The notes beneath the pieces are model-generated. The model did no database searches, was not told the origin of the DNA, and saw nothing but the letters and a program-made list of their open reading frames with translations. This document shows, one piece after another, positions 59,175 through 64,000 of a stretch of 64,000 bases of DNA; positions within the stretch are counted from its first letter, which is position 1, and every line of letters starts with the position of its first letter. The translations under genes were made by a program, and so were the position numbers. Origin of the DNA: CAWFKW01 sp963816535 (GTDB lineage: Bacteria; Bacteroidota; Ignavibacteria; Tepidaquicellales; OLB5); assembly GCA_963816535.1 (NCBI GenBank), contig CAWFKW010000003.1, positions 1,798,001 through 1,862,000 of the forward strand, given 5' to 3'.

Positions 59175-59665
59175 TGGAAACAATTATTATCGACGCATAT
59201 AACCTTATGCACAAGGTAACTGAACTGAGGCTGCTTTTACAGCAATCTCAGGATGTGACCGTAGATACGATGGTTTCCAAGCTTGAAGGGCATTTCTTCG
59301 GGCGCGTTATAAAAGTGGTCATCGTCTTTGACGGGATGGGCAAAAATAAACACTCACGGAATATCGAAGTGAAATTCGCAAAGACAGGGGTGGGACCTGA
59401 TTGGGGAAACGCAGATACTCTTATAAAACACCTTATTGAAAAGTCTAAAAATCCTAAACTGGTTAGAGTTGTATCATCCGACAGGGAAATCACCTTCTTC
59501 GCCAAAGAATGCGGATGTAAGATTCAAACGGCGGAAGGTTTTTGGGGCGAAGTAAAGGATAAAAGAATTGAAAGGGCAGATGCAATAAGAGAGGCAAAAG
59601 AGAAACCAAATGTTGTTACTAAAACAGAATTTGATTTTTTATTGAAAGAGTTTACAAAAAAATAG
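59174..59665 (+). CDS. NYN-domain (YacP/Rae1-like) RNase-like protein
   Basis: The 163-residue protein begins METIIIDAYNLMHKV and continues with VVIVFDGMGKN, DWGNADTLIKHLIEK and LVRVVSSDREITFFAKECG. The four conserved Asp positions and the PIN/NYN fold order fit. NYN proteins include Rae1, a ribosome-associated mRNA endonuclease. Coupling to asnS by a TAATG overlap fits a role in translation, but the substrate is unknown. Confidence 0.87.
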   Translation: METIIIDAYNLMHKVTELRLLLQQSQDVTVDTMVSKLEGHFFGRVIKVVIVFDGMGKNKHSRNIEVKFAKTGVGPDWGNADTLIKHLIEKSKNPKLVRVVSSDREITFFAKECGCKIQTAEGFWGEVKDKRIERADAIREAKEKPNVVTKTEFDFLLKEFTKK

Positions 59666-59678
59666 CAAAGAATATGTC

Positions 59679-59706
59679 GCAGGGGACGCATATATGCGTC
59701 CCCTGC
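59679..59706. repeat. 28-base perfect palindrome
   Basis: GCAGGGGACGCATA followed by its exact complement stands between the NYN gene and the ABC ATPase gene, 21 bases before the GTG. No T run follows on the plus strand, so it is not a classical terminator. It could be a repeat, an RNA hairpin affecting translation of the ABC gene, or an operator. Confidence 0.6.
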
Positions 59707-59727
59707 ATGAAATTAAATTAAGAATAA

Positions 59728-60660
59728 GTGGCATTAATAGAGACGCAAAATTTAAGCAAAGAGTATTCAAGTAAGTTTACCAAGCAGAAGGTAAACGCGC
59801 TGAATAATTTCTCTTTCAAGGTTAACGAAGGGGAAATTTTCGGGCTTTTGGGGCCAAACGGCGCGGGGAAAACAACTCTGATCAAGATCCTTCTCGCGAT
59901 AACTTTCCAGACCAGCGGGACTGCGAGAATATTCGGGCTTGACGCAAGAGACAGCAAGTGGAAAAAAAGAGTAGGCTACCTTCCGGAGAACCATAAGTTC
60001 CCTAACTATCTTACAGGCGAGCAGGTGCTGGGATATTACGGCGAGCTGTCGGGGATGAAACGTGATTCGAAGATGATGCAGAAAATTGACGAAATGCTTG
60101 GCCTGATGAATCTTACTCAATGGCGCAAGACAAGGATTAAGAAATATTCCAAAGGCATGATGCAGAAGCTTGGCCTGGCGCAATCGATGCTCAGTAATCC
60201 CGACCTGATCTTTCTTGATGAGCCCACCGACGGCGTGGACCCAATCGGCAGAAAAGAAATACGCGATATTTTACACGGGCTAAAAGCGAAGGGCACGACA
60301 ATTTTTCTGAACTCGCATTTGCTTTCTGAAGTCGAAATGATCTGCGACCGCGTGGCAATATTAAACAAAGGCGACCTGATAAAAGAAGGCAACGTTCATG
60401 ACCTTACGCAGGCTGAAAACATTTTTATGGTGCATACCGCAAATACGCTCAGCCCTGAAATTAAACAAAAGGTTTCGCAAATTGATGCAAATGCAGGCGT
60501 TGGAGATAACGAAATTCATACAGAAACGCAGGTTGAAACCCTGAATAAGATAATAGACCTTCTCCGCGCAAACAATATCAACATCAAAACAATTAACCAG
60601 AAGACAAGCACTCTCGAAGAGCTCTTCATCAATGTAATCAACAAGGATAATACAAATTAA
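59728..60660 (+). CDS. ABC transporter ATP-binding protein
   Basis: The 310-residue ATPase has Walker A GLLGPNGAGKTTLIK, signature YSKGMMQKLGLAQ, Walker B LIFLDEPTDGVDP and the H-loop NSHLLSE, followed by a C-terminal extension typical of ABC-2-type exporter ATPases. The start is a GTG at 59728, matching VALIETQNLSKEY. It ends by overlapping the next gene (TAATG), the permease partner. The cargo is unknown. Confidence 0.95.
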   Translation: MALIETQNLSKEYSSKFTKQKVNALNNFSFKVNEGEIFGLLGPNGAGKTTLIKILLAITFQTSGTARIFGLDARDSKWKKRVGYLPENHKFPNYLTGEQVLGYYGELSGMKRDSKMMQKIDEMLGLMNLTQWRKTRIKKYSKGMMQKLGLAQSMLSNPDLIFLDEPTDGVDPIGRKEIRDILHGLKAKGTTIFLNSHLLSEVEMICDRVAILNKGDLIKEGNVHDLTQAENIFMVHTANTLSPEIKQKVSQIDANAGVGDNEIHTETQVETLNKIIDLLRANNINIKTINQKTSTLEELFINVINKDNTN

Positions 60661-61490
60661 TGCTGGCAATAATCAAAAATACATTTCGCGAAGCTCTGGC
60701 GAAAAAAATATTCATAGGTTACTATATATTTTACGGAATTGTAGTCATCGTAATGCTGTTCGCCGTAAACCTTGATGCAGTTGAAGGAGTAATGTCTTTT
60801 GCAGACGTTCAAAAAACAATTATATCGGTCGAAAGCGGCTTTGTAAGCCTGGCTTTTCCGCTTATTCTGTTCTTTGCGCTGATATCTGCTTCGTCATTCA
60901 TCACATCAATGGTCGATAAAGGCACAATTGACCTGTTAATATCCAAGCCGGTTTCGAGATTTAAGATACTTACCGCTAAATATATTGGGTCGACGTTATT
61001 TGTTGCGGCAAGTATAGTATTCCTGATAGGCTCTATCTGGCTGATACTTTCGCTCAAGTCGGGTTACTGGAACGCAGGGTTCCTGTTCACAATAATAAGT
61101 CTTACGTTCGCGTTCGCGGTAATGTACAGCATATCTATTTTTATCGGCCTGACTACGCAGAGCTCAATTATTTCGATACTTGTGAACTTCTTTTTGATAT
61201 TTGTTTTCTGCCCTGTTTTATCGGCGCGGGAACAGCTCATATTCACGTTTGTAAAAAATGACGGCGTTAAATTTATATTTAATTTCTTTTATTACATTTT
61301 GCCAAAACCCGGCGAAATAAAAGATGTGACCATTGCTCTTATTTCAGGCGAGAGCATTCCGCTCTGGAAAGGCGTGGTTAACGAGCTTGGAATGATGGGG
61401 CCATCGTGGTTATCTGTAATAACGTCGTTTCTTTTCTGCGCCGTTCTGTATTCATATTCGGTTTATTATTTCGCCAAAAAAGATTATTAA
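60660..61490 (+). CDS. ABC-2 type transporter permease
   Basis: The 276-residue membrane protein has six predicted helices (near 15-37, 55-80, 105-135, 140-165, 175-195 and 250-272). It starts with MLAIIKNTFREALAKKIF, typical of ABC-2 permeases such as the NosY/CcmB-like group. FITSMVDKGTIDLLISKPVSR is the conserved cytosolic loop next to the ATPase. It forms the membrane half of an exporter with the ATP-binding protein just upstream. Confidence 0.9.
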   Translation: MLAIIKNTFREALAKKIFIGYYIFYGIVVIVMLFAVNLDAVEGVMSFADVQKTIISVESGFVSLAFPLILFFALISASSFITSMVDKGTIDLLISKPVSRFKILTAKYIGSTLFVAASIVFLIGSIWLILSLKSGYWNAGFLFTIISLTFAFAVMYSISIFIGLTTQSSIISILVNFFLIFVFCPVLSAREQLIFTFVKNDGVKFIFNFFYYILPKPGEIKDVTIALISGESIPLWKGVVNELGMMGPSWLSVITSFLFCAVLYSYSVYYFAKKDY

Positions 61491-61527
61491 CCGGCAATAT
61501 TGGGAAAATGACTATGCGGTTTATACA

Positions 61528-62595
61528 ATGATCAATAAAAGGGAAAAAATATTTTTCATTGTTTGTTTTATTTTAATTTCATGCTGTTCATTTAATTGTT
61601 CAAATAATATCGACCCGGAGCCTTTACAGCTTTCAGTAAGGCAGAACCTGGCGATGCTCCAGCCGGACCCGCAGTTTGTAATGTACTTCAATTTTAAGAA
61701 AATGCGCGAAACTGAATTCTGGAGCAAGTTCATTAATGATTCGCTGATGAGCGCGGAACGAAGCTTCGGGAATTTTCTATCGGTCCTTAAAAAGGCTACC
61801 GGCGCAAGCATCACAAACGGGATTGACGAGCTGTATTTTTCCAATTCGTGGATAGGCGAAAACGCCATGGTAATTAAAGGGGTTTTTGACAGGAAAAAAG
61901 CGGAAGATTACGTTCGTTCAGATACTGTGTATTCGGCGCAAAACTACCCGCCGAACATTACCGTGTACAGAGAAAAAGAATCTAACCTGTCTTTCTTTTT
62001 CAAAGACGATTTCACCGTATGCGCCAGTAATTATATGAATATTATTGAAGGCGACATGAAAGCCTCGGACACTTCTACAACAGGCCTGCTTTCAAATCCG
62101 GCCGCGATGAAAACTATTGAATCAATAAAATATAAAGAGAACCTGTGGATGATGTCGGACCAGAAACTTTTTATCAGGGGCATATTCGAGAACTTTGCGG
62201 ATATGAACAAACCCGGAAAGAAAAATCTGCCTTCGGATGCAGGAAAAGATTCTGTTAACCGGCAGGATACGGCATCTTCAAAAGAAGAATCCGGCATGGC
62301 GTCGATTTACAAGAACATTAACGCCGTTTCATTTTCTTTAAAGATGACCGACAACCTGATCATTTATATGCAAAACGAATGCGGGGATAACAGATCCGCC
62401 GCCGACCTGAAGAACCAGCTTGAGGCTGTAATAGCTCTTGCAAAGCTCTCATCGTCATTCTCAAAGAGGAAACCAGGCGCGCTGATACAGGCGCTGGATA
62501 AAGTAGAAATGAACGTTTACGATAAGACGGCCGTGGTGCAGATAAAGCTCAACGAAAACGATATTACCGATATCAGGAAACAGAGAGTTTTTTAA
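61528..62595 (+). CDS. lipoprotein of unknown function (DUF3352-like)
   Basis: The 355-residue protein has a signal region ending in several cysteines (ISCCSFNCS), probably a lipoprotein. An alpha/beta domain follows (VRQNLAMLQPDPQFVMYFNFKKMRE, then IDELYFSNSW and a FKDDFTVCASNYMNIIEGD repeat-like segment). The arrangement loosely resembles DUF3352 proteins, which is a tentative match. It follows the ABC permease by 37 bases, so the three may work together as an export or envelope system. Confidence 0.68.
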   Translation: MINKREKIFFIVCFILISCCSFNCSNNIDPEPLQLSVRQNLAMLQPDPQFVMYFNFKKMRETEFWSKFINDSLMSAERSFGNFLSVLKKATGASITNGIDELYFSNSWIGENAMVIKGVFDRKKAEDYVRSDTVYSAQNYPPNITVYREKESNLSFFFKDDFTVCASNYMNIIEGDMKASDTSTTGLLSNPAAMKTIESIKYKENLWMMSDQKLFIRGIFENFADMNKPGKKNLPSDAGKDSVNRQDTASSKEESGMASIYKNINAVSFSLKMTDNLIIYMQNECGDNRSAADLKNQLEAVIALAKLSSSFSKRKPGALIQALDKVEMNVYDKTAVVQIKLNENDITDIRKQRVF

Positions 62596-62740
62596 GAAGC
62601 AAGAAGTAAGAATTAAAAAGCAAAAAGTAAAACAACCAACCATTATTTAATTTTAGGCGCCAGCCTCAAAAACCGCAATGAGCGGTATGTCCCGGATTGT
62701 TGAGACTTCTGAAGGCGGCGCTTTTAGCTGAGGGACTGTT

Positions 62741-64000
62741 ATGATTTCAGCGGTATTAGGCGCAACTACAATAGGCGTAAACGCATATTTAGTAAAAGTA
62801 GAAACACATTTCAACAAAACCTTTCCATCAAGATTTGTAATAGTGGGCCTTCCCGATAAGGCGGTTTCGGAGGCAAATGAACGGGTATCGGCGGCCATAA
62901 AGAACACGGGTTACTTTCTGCCTTCGGGTAAGATTACGGTAAGCCTCGCGCCCGCGGATATTCGGAAAGAAGGGAGCGGCTTCGATCTGCCTATTGCGCT
63001 CGGAATAATCTGCGAAATGGGGCGCATTGAACCTGCTATGCTTAACGATTATGCATTCCTTGGGGAACTTTCGCTTGATGGGAAGCTCCGTCCTGTTCAT
63101 GGCTCGCTGCCCATTGCCATTGAAGTGAAGAAGCAGGGATTGAAAGGAATAATTGTTCCGGAAGAGAACGCCAAAGAAGCCGCAATGGTTGAAGGCATTG
63201 AAGTGTATCCGCTTGGAACGCTTCAGGAGGTTGTTGATTTTTTAAACAATGGCGGCGGACTGGAACCATTTAAGGTTGATATCAATGAAATATTTAACGT
63301 TGACCAAAAAAGTTTAGTTGACTTTGCAGACGTGAAGGGCCAGCATGAAGTCAAGCGCGCCCTTGAAGTGGCTGCTGCCGGCGGACATAATATTATTATG
63401 GTTGGCCCGCCTGGTTCGGGCAAGACCATGCTTGCCAAGAGGATCCCAACAATCCTGCCGCCTATGAGTTTTGACGAGGCCCTTGAGACCACAAAAATTC
63501 ATTCAGTCGCGGGCTTACTGCCATCTAATACCGCGCTTGTTTCGATAAGGCCATACCGCTCGCCACATCATACGATTTCAGATGTCGCGCTTGTAGGCGG
63601 GGGTCCGCTCGCCAAGCCCGGCGAGATCTCATTTGCCCATCACGGCGTTTTGTTTCTGGACGAACTTCCTGAATTCAAAAAAAATGCCCTTGAGGTTATG
63701 CGCCAGCCAATGGAAGAAGGAAAGGTCACTATATCGCGTTCTAAAGTATCGGTCGACTATCCCTGTAACTTTATGCTTGCTTCTGCTATGAACCCGTGCC
63801 CGTGCGGCAACTTCGGCAACCCTAACCAGGAGTGCAGCTGCACATCGCAGCAGATACAAAAATATATGTCAAAAATATCAGGCCCGCTTCTCGATAGAAT
63901 CGATATTCACATACAGGTACAGGGGGTAAAGTATAAGGAGCTTTCAAGCAAGGTCAGCGCGGAGCCATCCTCCGTCATAAGGCAAAGAGTGATCAAAGCG
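62741..64000 (+). CDS. YifB/ComM-family Mg-chelatase-like AAA+ ATPase (partial, runs off the window)
   Basis: The open frame runs from ATG 62741 to the last base, giving the first 420 residues of a protein that normally has about 505-515. The N-terminal domain has VIVGLPDKAVSEANERVSAAIKN and LPIALGIICEMG. The ATPase follows with Walker A VGPPGSGKTMLAKRIP (about residue 224), Walker B VLFLDELPEF, and the Cys cluster MNPCPCGNFGNPNQECSC. ComM relatives promote branch migration during DNA uptake and recombination. The C-terminal part lies beyond the window. Confidence 0.93.
   Translation, partial: MISAVLGATTIGVNAYLVKVETHFNKTFPSRFVIVGLPDKAVSEANERVSAAIKNTGYFLPSGKITVSLAPADIRKEGSGFDLPIALGIICEMGRIEPAMLNDYAFLGELSLDGKLRPVHGSLPIAIEVKKQGLKGIIVPEENAKEAAMVEGIEVYPLGTLQEVVDFLNNGGGLEPFKVDINEIFNVDQKSLVDFADVKGQHEVKRALEVAAAGGHNIIMVGPPGSGKTMLAKRIPTILPPMSFDEALETTKIHSVAGLLPSNTALVSIRPYRSPHHTISDVALVGGGPLAKPGEISFAHHGVLFLDELPEFKKNALEVMRQPMEEGKVTISRSKVSVDYPCNFMLASAMNPCPCGNFGNPNQECSCTSQQIQKYMSKISGPLLDRIDIHIQVQGVKYKELSSKVSAEPSSVIRQRVIKA

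Overview
The window looks like chromosome of a bacterium from the Bacteroidetes/Chlorobi/Ignavibacteria lineage, most likely an Ignavibacteria-type organism. Two secreted proteins end in type IX secretion (T9SS) C-terminal sorting domains with the NYPNPFNPTTNI signature, and a third such domain stands alone. A PorX-type T9SS regulator (receiver plus PglZ domain) is present. Several promoters carry the TAnnTTTG -7 element of this lineage rather than a TATAAT box. Most of the window is ordinary chromosomal housekeeping with small operons on both strands. There is no CRISPR array, rRNA operon, plasmid gene, phage gene or classical insertion sequence.

Layout. 1-4.6 kb: secreted TPR protein, M20 dipeptidase, DUF3098-type membrane protein, zinc-ribbon protein. 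4.6-8.3 kb: structured intergenic DNA, an orphan sorting domain, a helical-repeat protein, and a secreted sorting-domain protein. 8.6-15.6 kb: MBL hydrolase, pyrophosphatase, two-component system, quinone oxidoreductase. 15.6-18.1 kb: small kinase-like P-loop protein, trpS behind an isolated nuoJ, tRNA-Leu(TAA) and its decayed copy. 18.1-24.1 kb: methyltransferase, Omp28-like secreted protein, TPR lipoproteins, purE, HAD phosphatase. 24.3-28.7 kb: leuS carrying an in-frame nuclease domain, DUF2203 protein, proline dehydrogenase. 29-34.9 kb: Rieske protein, M15 peptidase, CapA-like protein, frameshifted GH3 gene, dapD, metallophosphoesterase. 35-39.7 kb: CoA-transferase, three OsmC-type proteins, porin. 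39.7-48.8 kb: HtrA-like protease, PAP2 protein, GlmU-type nucleotidyltransferase, YESQA-repeat protein, panD, panC, accD, tsaB, tsaE, porX, rpsT. 48.8-53.5 kb: a decayed paralogue of the 5.4-kb gene, aminotransferase, RidA, Hsp20. 53.7-64 kb: retropepsin-like protein, dnaK, amidase-like lipoprotein, asnS, NYN protein, ABC exporter, lipoprotein, and a partial YifB/ComM ATPase.

The most unusual object is leuS. About 200 codons have been inserted without disturbing the frame at the entry to the CP1 editing domain of leucyl-tRNA synthetase. The insert encodes an apparently intact DUF559 (Vsr-like PD-(D/E)XK) nuclease domain, bracketed by G+C-rich palindromes. The core of one palindrome, CCCTCCCCAAAGGGGAGGG, recurs base for base in an intergenic region near 52.26 kb. 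This suggests a palindrome-bounded nuclease element that landed in an essential gene and is translated as part of it.

A second notable signal is a shared control region. A CoA-transferase gene and a secreted Omp28-like gene have the same upstream architecture: two Crp/Fnr-type sites 22 bp apart and a -7 element at an identical distance. Intergenic spaces are otherwise filled with several families of dispersed palindromic repeats, and two genes have been broken by frameshifts.
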